In this document: positions 43,391-54,879 of the stretch, piece by piece
Layout: each line of letters starts with the position of its first letter
Position numbering within the stretch: position 1 is the first letter of the stretch
Assembly (NCBI GenBank): GCA_902651635.1
Contig: CACRSC010001923.1
Location: forward strand, 1,074,195-1,138,194
Length of the DNA: 64,000 bases
Origin: Mastigamoeba balamuthi
Taxonomy: Eukaryota; Evosea; Mastigamoebida; Mastigamoebidae
Direction: 5' to 3'
Made by a program: the position numbers and the translations under genes
The notes under the pieces: model-generated
The model's input: the letters and a program-made list of their open reading frames with translations, nothing else
Told to the model about the DNA's origin: nothing
Database searches by the model: none

Positions 43391-44596
43391 CGCGCAAATA
43401 GTGGGCCCTTCTGGTTAATATCGCGATCTGGGCGTCGCTTCAACGGGCACCGGGACGCCGCCATCCGCCGAGGGTGCGCTTTCGGCAGGCGAATCCGACA
43501 TTCAGGCAGTTGCTAATCAACCTGCGGCCCGCAGGCGCGAACGAGCTGGTCAGCTTCAGCTACGAGAAGACGCACACGATGCCCCTGTGCTTGACTGGAC
43601 ATTCTCGATGTGCACTGCAATGGTCTGCGCGGTCATTGCGCGACATCAGAGCTGTGGGGAGCATGGGCACATCTGTTGGGCGATGCTCCGAACACAGTTC
43701 AGGTCATGACGGGGCCTGTGCTCGCGATGCGGATCTGGCATCACACCTTTTTTATAGGCGACCGTGCTGCTGAGATGAGAGGAGCGACTTATGGCCTGAG
43801 TCCATTGATACAGCTGGCTGGTCCGAAGATTTGTTGGTATATGATGATTTAGCACAACAGGTTAGCAAGATAGGCGAGGGTCGCAACAGGTCGCAGCAAT
43901 CCGGCCCGCACCTCTTGGCTGACTCCGAGGCCACTCTCGAGCGGGTTGTACCTGGTGGATGATCAACAAACGTACCCCAAAATGCTGCACTGGGAAGCTA
44001 AGCGGCACACAGCCCATTCACTGTGTTCAGCCTGCAGTGAGACAGCTATCGCATTCTCACGCTCCTGCTATATTTTTTTCGCCTGGCGTTTGCCACTCGG
44101 CTCTATCAATCGTGGTACCAGCAGCCGATGAGGGACATCTTAGATGAATACGAAGGACTGCTCTGAGGGTACAACAAATGTGCAGCGAAGATACGCATGG
44201 ATACGATGCCCCCGTACTTCATTCTGCATTCCTTCGCGATCGCCAGCCGCTGTCTACGAATCTTCCCCGGTTTTCTGTGATAAGTCCAGTCACCAGTCCT
44301 GCAATCAACGGCGACGGACCCGTCGCAGCCCTCTTGTCACGACAGTGACCGGCAACACACTTTTGGGGGTTCGTGGGAAGGTCTCTGGGTGGCGTATAGA
44401 CTGCCCGCAGCAGTTAAGTCAGCGGTTGTACACACCAGAGAACTCCAACAGAAGAAAGTCACCAGAAAACTGTGCGGGCACCACCTCGGCGGGAACCCAC
44501 ACCACGTGACGTGTGCAGTGCAGCGGCTTAACGACCCCGCAGCTGCCGCCCCCGTATCTCACCTCTCATTTCTGTTGTAAACCGGCACCAGTACAG
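43391..44596. other. Intergenic stretch without a supported gene
   Basis: About 1.2 kb between two divergent signal-peptide genes. Several short open frames exist but none has protein-like composition or splice support. The last 100 bases should hold the promoter of the small secreted protein. Confidence 0.45.
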
Positions 44597-45088
44597 ATGG
44601 CCAGCAAGCTCGCTCTCCTCCTCGTCCTCGCGGCAGCCGCCCTCGCGGCAGCCAAGCCCACCATCAACGTCACTGTCAGCCCCTCCAGGCAGTCCCTCAA
44701 CACGTACGACTCCCACGGTGCTCTCGTGCGTTCCGCATTCGCTCTCAGTTCACTTGCGATGCACTGAGCGTCTGTGCGGGTACATCTTGCACAGTTCGAC
44801 GTGCACGTGAACAACTGGGAGCAGCACATCGCTGGGCACGAGATCAGCTGCCACGCGGTCTACACGTACCTCGACCACTTCGGGCAGCGCTGGGCGCACC
44901 CTGTGGACCTGAGGATCAACTCGTGCAACTCGGGTAGGACCGACAACTGCAACACGTGGTACGCGACCGTCCCGGCGCCTGAGGACAGCAGCAAGGTCAT
45001 CGAGGCCGTGGCCTACTGCAGGCACCTGACCAGCAAGAAGGTCTGGGCCGAGGGCAAGGGCAACATCAAGTTCCAGTATGCCGACTGA
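44597..45088 (+). CDS. Small secreted protein, unknown function
   Basis: Two exons. The first starts at ATG 44597-44599 with a clear signal peptide (MASKLALLLVLAAAALAAA, then KP) and ends in YDSHG. An intron starting GTGCTCTCG and ending TTGCACAG joins it to FDVHVNNWEQHIAGHEISCH. The mature part, about 120 residues, has TYLDHFGQRWAHPVDLRINS, an Asn/Cys-rich NSCNSGRTDNCNTW turn and ends at WAEGKGNIKFQYAD. Four or five Cys could form disulfides. It looks like a small beta-sandwich secreted protein; no family recognised. Confidence 0.7.
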
Positions 45089-45990
45089 AGAGCCGTGAAG
45101 AGATGATGGCCCCGGGTACCCCAGACCACTGAAGTCTTCCCGTCTGAACAGCATCAGAACGAAGAAACAATGATGGGCAGAACACAGACCGCTCGTTGTG
45201 CCCCAGCTGGAATACAAATATGTCCCGGATCCGTCTGTGTGTGCTAAAACATTTCCGTTTTGGAAGACGTTTTCGTCTGCAGAATCGTTTTTGTCCACAG
45301 ATTTGTTTTTGTCCCTGTGGACGTATTTGTCTGCAGCCTCATGTAAATGTCCAGAAACTCGCGGACCGCGCTGTCGACGACATCCGCGACCCCCGGGCCC
45401 CTCGCAACGTCACGCAGCGCGGACCACACGACGAGCAGACCCGCGGGGGTCCCGGCAGTCTCGGTGGCCGGCAGCTCGTCGCACGGCGGCAGCATGACGC
45501 TGACGACACGCAGCTGCGCACGTGTGGACGAGCGGCAGTGTCACGAGGCCCTGAGCCCACGCGCCAGAACACCGCGCGCTCCGAGCTTCGTGGCGCCGAC
45601 AGCAAACACGTCGAAGACAAGCAGGGGCAGCTCCTTGGGGATCGTCTCGTCGCGAACAGCAGTGCGAGACCGCATCGCGCCATGAGGCCGTCCCTGCCAC
45701 CAGCCGCTCTGCCGCTGCCACAACGCTGGCGATGCCCATGACGCCGCACATGACCTGCCCAGCGTGCCCTGCAGCATCTTGCGCTCCTTCGAGGCCCGAG
45801 GCTGGCGCAGCACCGGCAGTCGTGCTAGGGCCTGTCACAAAGACCACAGCGGAACTGTGGCCCCACACGACGACAGACCCCGCGTGCGCAACGTTGCTGC
45901 ACTCCACGAGCGGCGTCGTCTCGGAGATCCCCACAGCAGGTGCAGCGTTGGGCACGTGTGCGGCCTGCCCGTGAGTAATGACTCGTCACC
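45089..45990 (-). pseudogene. Unresolved GC-rich coding-like stretch, possibly a decayed gene
   Basis: On the minus strand pieces of protein-like sequence appear in different frames: VGISETTPLVECSNVAHAGS, VMCGVMGIASVVAAAERLVA, KELPLLVFDVFAVGATKLG and MLPPCDELPATETAG with VVDSAVREFLDIYMR. I could not join them with convincing introns and recognise no family. It may be a gene with very short introns or a pseudogene. Short degenerate TTTTTGTCYNCAG repeats lie at about 45250-45330. Confidence 0.3.
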
Positions 45991-46540
45991 CACGAGCCCC
46001 TTTCCCTTCGCAAAGCAATCAATGCACAGGAATGTTGCGGAATGCAACATAAGTGCAACCAACCTGTGGAATTTTGCAGCACTACACAGTGAGAGTGCAT
46101 ATACATTTGTACAATGCAGAGCTGTTTCATATGATATTGCAGAATTTTGTAGTAATACACAGTATGTCACAATCACAGCATGTTGAGGCACTTTCATGAC
46201 AGAATTCAGCAGCAATTACTTAGATTATTGCATAATTCAGTGGAAGTGTGCAGAAGCACACACAATGTTGTACAAGTAGTTTCTGATATCACACATTGCA
46301 GTTGCAGTTCACAGGATGTGACAGAAATCAGTGTTGTGCACAAAAAGACCACACAGTACAGTGATAGCAGATACATTGCCAATGACATACAGATAGCCAA
46401 TACCAATAGAAGAAATTTGGTTTATTGATGTGTTGTGTGATGCAAGAGGATGTAAAAGAATGAAAGGGTGTCAGCATCTTTAAAGAGCAAAGGTGAGGTG
46501 CACAATTGCTCTGCTGTAAAGACCAGCTCCAGGTACTTGA
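45990..46540. repeat. AT-rich flank with degenerate direct repeats
   Basis: Words of the type GCAGAATTTTGYAGYAVTACACAG recur three to four times at roughly 60-75-base spacing between 46060 and 46260. They may be subterminal repeats of the Harbinger element that follows. Confidence 0.35.
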
Positions 46541-46546
46541 TCACCA

Positions 46547-48477
46547 TCAGTGATAGTGTGAATCTGAGTACCTCTTTGGATTCTTCACAATTCTGCCTCT
46601 CTGTGTCTCTGATACTGTCTACAATTGTAATTAGATGCAATTTATAATGGAATTTTACCTTCTCTGATTCTGCTGGAGCACAGTCCTGGGAATCTGAAGT
46701 TGAAGAAGCAGGAGAAGTGGGGGGCTGCAGTGGAGAATCATCAAGACTGAATTGCGACTCAGCAGTAGCAGTAGCAGTAGCAGTAGCAGCAGCAGCAACA
46801 CGAGGACGCTTCAAAGGCCTATCTACTGGTGAAGCAGTCATACGACGTGACTGAATGCGCATGTCATGAGGATGTGCCTCCAAGTCAGATTGACTCTCAG
46901 CCTCCACCTGTGCTTTCTGCATGCAGTACTCTACATATCTTTCAAAGCTCTCATCACTGAGCTGTCCAGCTGTAAAAGACTCTTAGAACAAATGATCAGA
47001 GAATGTACATACTCTTTTCAACCTCATCACGAAACTCCTTTGGGACCTCGAGTTGGCGTGCCAGCACTTCAGGTTCATCTTCTGGGAAGTCTTGTGGAGC
47101 ACACTGTATTGCTTCCTCCTCTGGATCAAAGAATGGATGATCTGAACGATATCCCACAAAGTACTTCTGGATGTTTAATAGAAATGCAGCAGGAAACTGC
47201 CGACTTTGCAAATCTGTTCTTGTTTGAAGACACAGAATCAGATTGTGCAAAGCACAGCAAATCTAAATATTTTGTTAGAGAAGTCTCATTTAGTTAGTTA
47301 TTTACCTTGAATATTGGTAGGAAGAACTGCTCGTTGAAGCGAAATTCACTACAAATAGTGAATACTTTCTTCAGACGACCATACATCCGCTCAATAATTC
47401 CTCGAACTTGTCCATGCTCTGCATTTTCCTGGATACACCACTGTGGAAGAACTATACAAATTAGTAATAGCATTTAATATAATGTACCTTTTGCAAATAG
47501 TGTAGGATCATGTGGAGTTTTAATAGCAGGACCATTTGGTTCAGCACGATCTTTTGTTACCTCCTCAGCTATATACTGTGGGAGACATATAATACTAATA
47601 CATACATCGAAATCCAAGATCAAGAAGAATTGTATCAGTAACTCCAAAAAGGCGAACAGCAACAGAACGAACATTCTTCCAGATACTGATATCTGGAGTT
47701 GCAGCAGGGTAAGCCTCTGATATTCAAGCCCACATTCCACAAGGAAGATACCAACACTAGAAGTAGTTAATTTTTTAAAAGAAAAAGGTATCATACAAAT
47801 ACACTTAGAGCTCCTCTTTTTTCTTTCCAGCTCCAGTACTTCTTTTGGTCATTTCTGTAGGGAACATGTGTACAGTCTCCAAGAACAGTAGCACCACTCC
47901 ACTTTCCGTCTTCCTGAGGATATGCAGTAATTCCGAACTGTGCACGCTCTTTAGCAGTTCCAACTCCAAGAAATTCCTGTTCGAATGCTGCACACTATAA
48001 AACAATTTAATAGCATTCCTCAAAATATGTGAAATAAATTAATACATGTTGAGTTACATACCTTATGGCACATGTAGTGCATAAATGATTCAACTGAGCT
48101 ATGTGCAAGCCCAAACGAGCTTATGATTGTCCTTGTTGGTGGGTTGACGGCCAGCACGTACAAAAACAGCTTGCAGGCTGTTTTTGGTAAGAGATACACG
48201 GGAAGGTAAAGGGTCTGGTCTCCTCCCATGACAGTGGTTATGAACCACCTTTAATTGCATTTAAGAATATAAAAATACAAATTGAAATACATACAGGAAG
48301 AAAACGAACTGGACCTCTCGAGGAACTCGAGAATCCAGGGCCCTTTGCAGATCCAGAATGTTGGTGAGTGCTTTTCACACTCCTGATTTGGTCAAAGGCC
48401 GCTTCTCGATTCTCTTTCCTGACATTAGCCTGTTGCAGTATGGCAGACAGAAGAGTGTAATAGGGAAAGAGAGGCAA
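46547..48477 (-). CDS. Intron-rich Harbinger-like DDE transposase, nearly intact
   Basis: At least seven exons can be read on the minus strand with phase-keeping GT-AG introns. They give ENREAAFDQIRSVKSTH, FGLAHSSVESFMHYMCHK, CAAFEQEFLGVGTAKERAQF, GDCTHVPYRNDQKKYWSWKE (first Asp), EAYPAATPDISIWKNVRS, TILLDLGFRSEEV (second Asp), WCIQENAEHGQVRG and IIERMYGRLKKVF (Glu), ICCALHNLIL, then a nuclear-type tail with SRRMTASPVDRPLKRPR and a stop at 46547. This is the full DDE_Tnp_4 layout. One in-frame TGA at 47724-47726, where the family often has Trp, is the only break seen; the join between the first exon and the one starting near 48247 is not settled. AT-rich composition differs strongly from neighbouring host genes. 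Confidence 0.7.
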
Positions 48478-48659
48478 GAAGGTGAGAGATGTGATGCTAA
48501 GCTCATTCTGATTCGTTTTTTACTTCAAAGTAAGAGCTTTGAAACACACAGAGATGAGCACCTTGAAGCCTGAGCTTGCTTGCACATGCAGGTTTTCCAA
48601 CTGCACCTTAGAAAATCTTCATAATATCTCAGGAAATAGAAATAGAAATATCTTCGTTT

Positions 48660-49586
48660 TCATAATATCTCAGGTTTATGATCGTTCTTCATTTTGCTCT
48701 TGGCATTTATCTGAGAGTGCGTGTTCTCCATCTTCCTTTTGCTCTTGCGATACTTGCTCCTCAGGCCCTTCATCTCCTCGTGGAACTGGCACTTCAAGCT
48801 TCTCAGTTCCTCGGCTTGCTTCCTCTTCACTTCCTTCTCCTCTTGCTTAGACATTTGATCTGCTAGCTGGCAGACGAAGATTATGGCCAGGGCAGCATCC
48901 CCTGGCCAAGCCCCCTCACTATGGTATCTTTCATACCCTTCAGCATCTGCTCGTCTGACAGGGGTGGTCCTTGCACTGTCAGGGGCTTGGATGGAGGACC
49001 TCGCCCCCAAGAGAGAGGGGAAGGGGTTCTTGGACACAGTGTCCTCGATCTCCAAGTCGTCCAAGATCTCGCTCATTTCTTCCACGTCGAATGCCTGGGA
49101 GACCCCGGGTGCCCTCTTGTGCTCGCGGGTGCTCCAGCATCCCACGAGCACGAGCTTCATGAGATCTTTGAGCCTCATTCCGATCATGCTCTTCAGCTTG
49201 TCGTCGCTCTTGATCACGCCTTCCAAGGCCATCTGCTGTATTGCCGCATCATCAATTGCATGTAGGCTTTGTGAGTTTGCTATTTTTGTTGTGGCGGGAT
49301 CACCAACAACAAAAGGATAGCATGTTCCACAGTTTTCAGTGGACCAGAGAGGGAGGGCTCACACCACCCACGGTGAGCTCTCAACCAGAGCGGTGACTGC
49401 AGGGCCCGAGGGCAGAGGGGACTGGCAGTGCTTCGTGTGGAAGTCCTCATTCCTGGCCAGTGCATCCTGGATGGTCTTGGCAGGGGTGCTCTCCTTGGTG
49501 TGGTTGCAAAGCCAGTCGACGAGCATGGACCTTGGCTTGGCCCACTGCTTGATCTCGGAGCACAGCTCGGGGGTGTAGATGACCAT
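48660..49586 (-). CDS. Orphan two-exon protein with C-terminal coiled coil
   Basis: Exon 1 starts at ATG 49584-49586 (MVIYTPELCSEIKQWAKPRS) and has TKESTPAKTIQDALARNED. An intron GTGAGCCCTC...ATACAGCAG leads to MALEGVIKSDDKLKSMIGMR and LKDLMKLVLVGCWSTREHKR. After a flexible middle the end is a basic coiled coil (EEKEVKRKQAEELRSLKCQF and following). GC-rich, unlike the Harbinger gene next to it. I recognise no family; the LKDLMKLVLVG helix and REHKR could suit a DNA-binding or mobile-element accessory protein. Confidence 0.45.
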
Positions 49587-49589
49587 GGC

Positions 49590-51729
49590 TGCTTACTCCT
49601 TGCCACCCCGAGGTGCACCACAACAGGTTGTGAAGCCATGAAGGTTGATGTATTCAGTGTGGGAGGTGCTTTTTGTGACCAAAGCAACCCCTATCTGCCG
49701 TGAGCACGTGGGTACTATCTCTCCCCAAACTGGGGAAGAAAGAGCAGGATAGTATTCATTTTCAAATATCTCGGATCATTATTGACATCATGTGTGATTC
49801 ACCTGTGTGCTCGACACTGTGCAGTTGATGGCAAGGACATTGCGGGAAGGCTGGCATCCCTTTTTTGGTGTCCTTCACCACTACATGAACAATTGTGATG
49901 ACCTACTTGTTGCAAACTTCGATGACTCCGTGCTGAGATGTGGTACTTTATTTCGAGGCCCATGTGCCCATCCACATGCTCAGAGGTCGTGCAGGAGGTC
50001 GCACGGGGGGGTCTCTGCACCATGCAACGTGCTTCAGTGGGGTTGCGTCTGTTTCTGAGAGGGTACTGGGTGTTCAGCTTCTCTGTCTGATACTGTCTCG
50101 CCTTGTGCTGTGGCTGTGCATCAATCAATTGTTTCACGATGGACTTGCCATGCAAAGTGGTGGTCAGCTTGTCTGTGGTCCAGATTTGACCTGCATGTGC
50201 CCTTGCTCATGTTGTGCACTGCTAAGGTGGCTTCTGTTTCTGTTCCTGTGTCCTTGGGAGTTAGTCAACACTGATGCAGCAGAGCTCGAGAACCTGCACC
50301 AGGCAGTTGTGAGCAAGACTCAAAAAGCGATAAACAGGACAGGTGTTTGAGATATTTCTATTTTTCCCCCCAGCTCGCACACAGTTGTTAGAAGGCGTTC
50401 TTCGATGGTTCTTGCATTCCTGAAACCCAACACGCCCCCCCCCCCCCCGTGGTTAGGTGGCACATGTGGGAACTGGGCAGCTGAATGTGGGCATTGGGCC
50501 ACAGCTGAAGGGCCACCCACGGCTGCCACTGGAGGGGCACCTGATAGTACTCCCTTCACTGCCTGCTGTGGAGCCAGGGAGACTCTTGTGGTTCTGCAGA
50601 AGACCCTGGGATTTGTAGTATCATGTGAGGTGTGTCACAAATGTGGGGAGCAGGTGGGTATCACTTTCCAATACTGTTTGTTTACTTTCGATTGTTTGAG
50701 CTCCTCATTCGAATCTTTGAAGATTGTATCTACCAAACAGTTGAATTTTGTGTCAATAACTTTTCTTTAGCACATGTGAGGTTGCACGATTGTGTTTACT
50801 GGTTGTTGATCTCGGAAGAAATCAAATTGTTTTATCTCTTTTTTTTTGCTAAGGTCGACCGCTGGCTGCCAGGCTCGGCTCACTGGGAGCCAAGTGCCCT
50901 GACGACCGCCAAGATGAGTAAGGCGACCTGCTTCCGCCCTTCGTCTGAACCCACGCCGCACCGCTCGCTCGCAGGATCCGGCGGCATTGATCTGCGTCGG
51001 TGACCGTTTTGCGCGTGGCGCTGGGAAGTGCTGTGGCTTCGCAGGGCCGCGATCATGGTGGCCAGGATACCGCGCAGAGTGCGTGCGGTTGGTGACTCGG
51101 TCGTGCGGAGGAATTGCTGGGATGAAGCCAGTCTTGCCTGACTCTTTTTCTGCCGGGATCTGTTGAGAGACTGAGCGACCCGTGGCCAACTCTCATCGCC
51201 CCGCGCGGCTCGTGCAGACACGCACGGACGTTTGACGGTCTTCTCCGGCGTCCTCCAGAGAAATCTGAGGGTTAGGCCGGCGGCGATCCGGTGTGATTGC
51301 CGAGAAATGCTGCCCCAGAATCGCTCATTATGCAGGCAACAGACAGGAGTATCCCGTCGGTTCACGCAATACTAATGTGGTCCTGCTGCTTCGATCTGAT
51401 TCGGCGCTGCCCATCAATGACGTAACAGCCGGAAACACCGACGCGCCCTTTTTCGTCGGTGCACACTCACATAATCATTTCGATCGCCCGCGCGCACTCC
51501 GCCACACCCGCCAGAGGTACCCCCACCCCGCGCCACGCTCGCGCGATGAGCTGCACCGCTCGCCTGCCTCGCGGCTGCTCGTTTGGGGGCTTCGTTTTCA
51601 CGTGGGCAGGGAAAAGGCTTTTTGACTGGTCTTGTGCACAGCACGGGTTGTTCCTGCGACTTCGTTACTCTAACGCGGGCATCATGTGCGCCTTCCCCCA
51701 ACAGGCACCACAAGCGCACACCCGACCAG
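49590..51729. other. Intergenic region, 2.1 kb, no supported gene
   Basis: It holds a run of thirteen or so C's near 50437, a segment TTGAGATATTTCTATTTTTC near 50347 that is partly an inverted match of AAATAGAAATATCTT near 48638, and a weak plus-strand frame around 50405-50770 with a CHKCGEQVG motif. None reaches the level of a gene call. The last part is the promoter of the transporter gene. Confidence 0.4.
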
Positions 51730-52544
51730 ATGAGCGTGGAGCTGAAAGACTCGACGACCTCCGAGACGCCGCTGGGAAAGTCGGCGTCGAGTTCGCTCTG
51801 CCCGATCGTTGTGCAGTCGGCGCCGCAGCCGCACCCGCAGCTGCGCTTCGCCGACGTATCCCCGATCGGGTTCGCCGCGTTCGGGCTGACCACGTGCCTG
51901 CTGAACATGCGGACGGTGGGGGCGATCAACAAGGACAAGAGCATGCCGATGATCCTGGGCATGGGCGCCTGCTTTGGAGGGTTCGCACAGGTGCTGACGG
52001 GCCTGCTGTGCTACCTCAACGGCAACAGGTTCCAGGCCGTCGTCTTCACGTCCTTCGGGACGTTCTGGTGCTCGTTTGTGATGATGGAGTTCCACCCCAC
52101 CAAAGTCGACGAGGTCCTCGGCACACCTCTTTTTTCTTCTGCCCTTTTCCCCCGCATTGTTTTTCCTTCTCCGGGTTTCTGCTCCAGACCCGGACCCCTT
52201 CTGAACGCGTTTCTCTCCAGGGCTCGTTCGCAGCGTACACGTTCATCTGGGGCCTGTACGCGTCGTGGTTCCTGGTGCACTCGATCAAGCACCGCTACCC
52301 GCGGGTCGTCCAGGGCCTGATCGTCTTCGTGGTCATGTTCATCTGGCTGCTCTCGCTGGGCGCCATCATCAAGCACAGCGGAGAGGGCCACGCCAGGGAG
52401 AAGGCCTCGGAGTTCTTCACGCGCCTCGGCGGCGCCGTCGGCGTCATCGTCGGCCTGTGGGCGCTGTACATATCGGGGGCGGAGCTCAACGAGTGGCCGC
52501 TCATGGAGCAGCCGCCGCTGTCCACGACCTCGACCACGGTCTAG
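51730..52544 (+). CDS. GPR1/FUN34/YaaH-family acetate (or ammonium) transporter
   Basis: Six-helix plasma-membrane transporter linked in this family to acetate/succinate or ammonium export. Exon 1 is 51730-52113 (128 codons) and exon 2 is 52221-52544 (107 codons plus TAG), phase 0, 235 aa, the usual family length. Family features: VSPIGFAAFGLTTCLLNMR in place of the NPAPLGL signature of helix 1, then MGACFGGFAQVLTGLLCYLN, FTSFGTFWCSFVMMEF, SFAAYTFIWGLYASWF, and a last helix near GGAVGVIVGLWALYISGAE. The start at 51730 follows a short basic/Pro leader; an intron could lie upstream. The Asn of the NP motif reads Ser here, which may alter substrate handling. Confidence 0.85.
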
Positions 52545-52815
52545 GCACGCCCGTGTGCCCGGCCAGCACCCTGCAAGACAGTTCTCGTGTACTCCACACA
52601 CGCAAACGAAGTGCACACGGCATCAGTATTACCCGCAATGACACGGATATTTTCCCTGTCCGGTATCAATGGTTGATTTTGGCCGCCCGCAGCGGGGAAA
52701 ACCCAACGGAATGGGGGCGTTTCCCAAATTTCGTTTAAATGTGGGGAGATATTTGAGCAAGCAGAATCTCGCACATAGAGAATCCCACGCACCCACACCA
52801 GGCTGTCCGGAGACC

Positions 52816-53270
52816 ATGGAGCTCCTTCGTGGCAACTTCGTCAGCGCCCTCTTCGACGAGCTCGCCCAGAGCCTCGGATCCGCGTGCGGCGCCCCCTCCC
52901 CCCCACGGGAGCCCGCGTTTCCCCTCCGCGTATCCCACGCAGCAATTTTGCCTGCGCGCCCGAATTCGAAGTTCTCAACGCGAGACCCCCGCGCGCGCGC
53001 GCAGGCTGACCAGCGCGTCGGACCGCGTCTCCCTCGCCCTCGACCACGTGGCCGACGCGGTGGAGAGCACCGGCATCGTCGGCGAGCCCGACCTCCAGCG
53101 CTCGCTCCGTGCGGCCGCTTCTGCATGCCGTAGCCCCCCCGCTGCGTTATCTCTCACAGCCGCTCTGCCTCTCTGCCTCCCCTGCAGGCCGCGCTGAGGA
53201 CAACACTTTCAAAGGTCCCCACCAACCCACCACTCCCCGGCCCACGCATCCTGCATGAGAGGGGGGGGCA
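52816..53270 (+). CDS. Small helical protein, unknown function
   Basis: Exon 1 starts at ATG 52816-52818: MELLRGNFVSALFDELAQSL. After an intron (GTGCGGCGCC...GCGCGCAG) come ASDRVSLALDHVADAVESTG and IVGEPDLQRSLR. A third exon after CCCCTGCAG (53188) is likely but its frame is uncertain. The amphipathic helices recall small subunits of large complexes (BLOC-, mediator- or kinetochore-like), but no family is recognised. Confidence 0.4.
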
Positions 53271-53366
53271 GCTGTCGCCCCCCTGCGCGTGCCGTGTGGG
53301 GCCTGTTAGTCCTGGCGAGCGGGACTGCTGACCCAGAGAGAGGGGGGCTGTGCAGGGGTGGCGTCG

Positions 53367-54400
53367 ATGGGCGCGGGCGACAGCGACCGCGCGAGGTTCC
53401 TGCTGCTGGCGGCCGTCCGCCAGCGCGAGTACGGCCCGGCCCTGGTGGCGCTGCGGCTGCTGCGGCTGGCCAACCCCCGCGCGCTGGGCGAGGACGACCC
53501 GGGCCTCAGCGAGCTCGCGTTCCGCGCCAAGCAGACGGCGTCGGCCATCGACGCGGAGCTCGCGGCGGCGCGCGAGTTCTGCGAGCGGCGGCTGGCGGCG
53601 GGCTGCGGGCCCGAGGGGCAGTACGTCGCCGGCGCGTGGCTCGACGCCGTCGCGGGCGACCCGCGGGCGGCCATGGCGATGTACGAGATGGCGGCGGCCG
53701 AGAAGCACGCGGGCGCGATATGCAACGCGGCCGTGCTGCTCGACACGGGCCGCGGGTGCGAGCGCGACCCCGCGCGCGCGCTGGAGCTCTACCGGGCGGC
53801 GTCGGACGCCGGGGCCGCGATGGGCATGTACAACCTGGGCGTCTGCTACGAGGACGGGGCCCTGGGCCTCGAGCGCAACACAGACGAGGCCGTGAAGCTC
53901 TACGAGCGCGCGGCCGCCCTTGGGTGCGCGCCCGCGCAGCTGGCGCTCGCGGGGCTGCTCGGCGGCGAGCGCGCCGCGGGGCTCTTGGAGGAGGCGGCGC
54001 TGCAGGGCGACGCCTGCGCGCAGGTCGCGCTCGCGTGCCTGCTGCGCGAGAGCGACAGCGACGCCGACAGGGCCCGCGCTGTCGCGATGCTGCGCTCGGC
54101 TTCCGTGAGGTCCGGCAGCCCCGAGGCCGCGTTCGAGCTCGGCGTCTGCCACACGCGCGGCGCGGGGGTCGTGCGAGACGACGCCGAGGCCGTCAGGATG
54201 TGGCGCGTGGCCTACGCGCGGGGCAGCCTCGCCGCCGGCGTGGCCCTCGCGCAGGCGATGCAGACGGGCCACGGGCTCGAGCGCGACGACGGCGAGGCCG
54301 CGGCCCTGCTGGACTCGCTCGCCGAGCACGGGGACCCCGAGGCCCAGTGCCTGCTGGGCGCGTGCTACGAGGAGGGCCGCGGCGTCGAGCGCGTGCGCTC

Positions 54401-54440
<40 letters not shown>

Positions 54441-54480
54441 GTNGCTACGAGGAGGGCCGCGGCGTCGAGCGCGTGCGCTC

Positions 54481-54519
<39 letters not shown>

Positions 54520-54878
54520 CCGGGAGCGTGCTGCCACTAATAGCGGGGGTGCCACAATAGGACGAGCACAAGGCCGCCGAGTACTTCAGCAAGTCGGCCG
54601 AGCAGGGCCACGCCGGGGCGCAGTGCGTGCTCGCGGGGATGGTGCTAAGAGGCGCCGGGGGGCTCGACAAGGACGAGGCCAGGGCCGCCGCGCTGTACAA
54701 GAGCGCGGCCGCGCAGGGGTCGACGATCGCCCAGTGCGCTCTGGCGTTCATGCTCGAGAGCGGCACCGGCGTCGACAAGGACGACGACGAGGCCCTGCGC
54801 TTGTTCCAGCAGGCCGCGGCAGCGGGGTCCGAGGAGGCGCGTGCGGCCCTCGAGCGCATCCGCCTGCAGTCGCTCTGA
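53367..54878 (+). CDS. SEL1-like (TPR-type) repeat protein
   Basis: SEL1 repeats make helical solenoid adaptors. Exon 1, 53367-54392, starts at ATG 53367 (MGAGDSDRARFLLLAAVRQR); exon 2 is 54561-54878, phase 0, 447 aa in all. At least seven or eight repeats are visible, for example AICNAAVLLDTGRGCERDPA, MGMYNLGVCYEDGALG, AQLALAGLLGG, AAFELGVCHTRGAGVVRDD, AQCLLGACYEEGRGVE, AQCVLAGMVLRGAGGLDKDE and AQCALAFMLESGTGVDKDD. No enzymatic domain. The intron contains a CT microsatellite and an N at 54443, with about 60 bases of exon end and intron start repeated on both sides of the N. That is an unmerged assembly overlap, not a real duplication. Confidence 0.85.
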
Positions 54879-54879
54879 G

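Noticed and set aside
16702-47726. Reassignment of TGA to an amino acid
   Set aside because: Host genes such as the SEL1-repeat gene (54876-54878) and the small secreted protein (45086-45088) end with TGA, so it works as a stop.
50405-50770. A zinc-finger-like gene (CHKCGEQVG)
   Set aside because: Starts in a poly-C/Pro run, lacks further exons or domain support, and only one Cys pair is seen.
54404-54518. A true tandem duplication in the SEL1-repeat gene
   Set aside because: The repeat flanks an N and a microsatellite, which is the pattern of unmerged contig ends.
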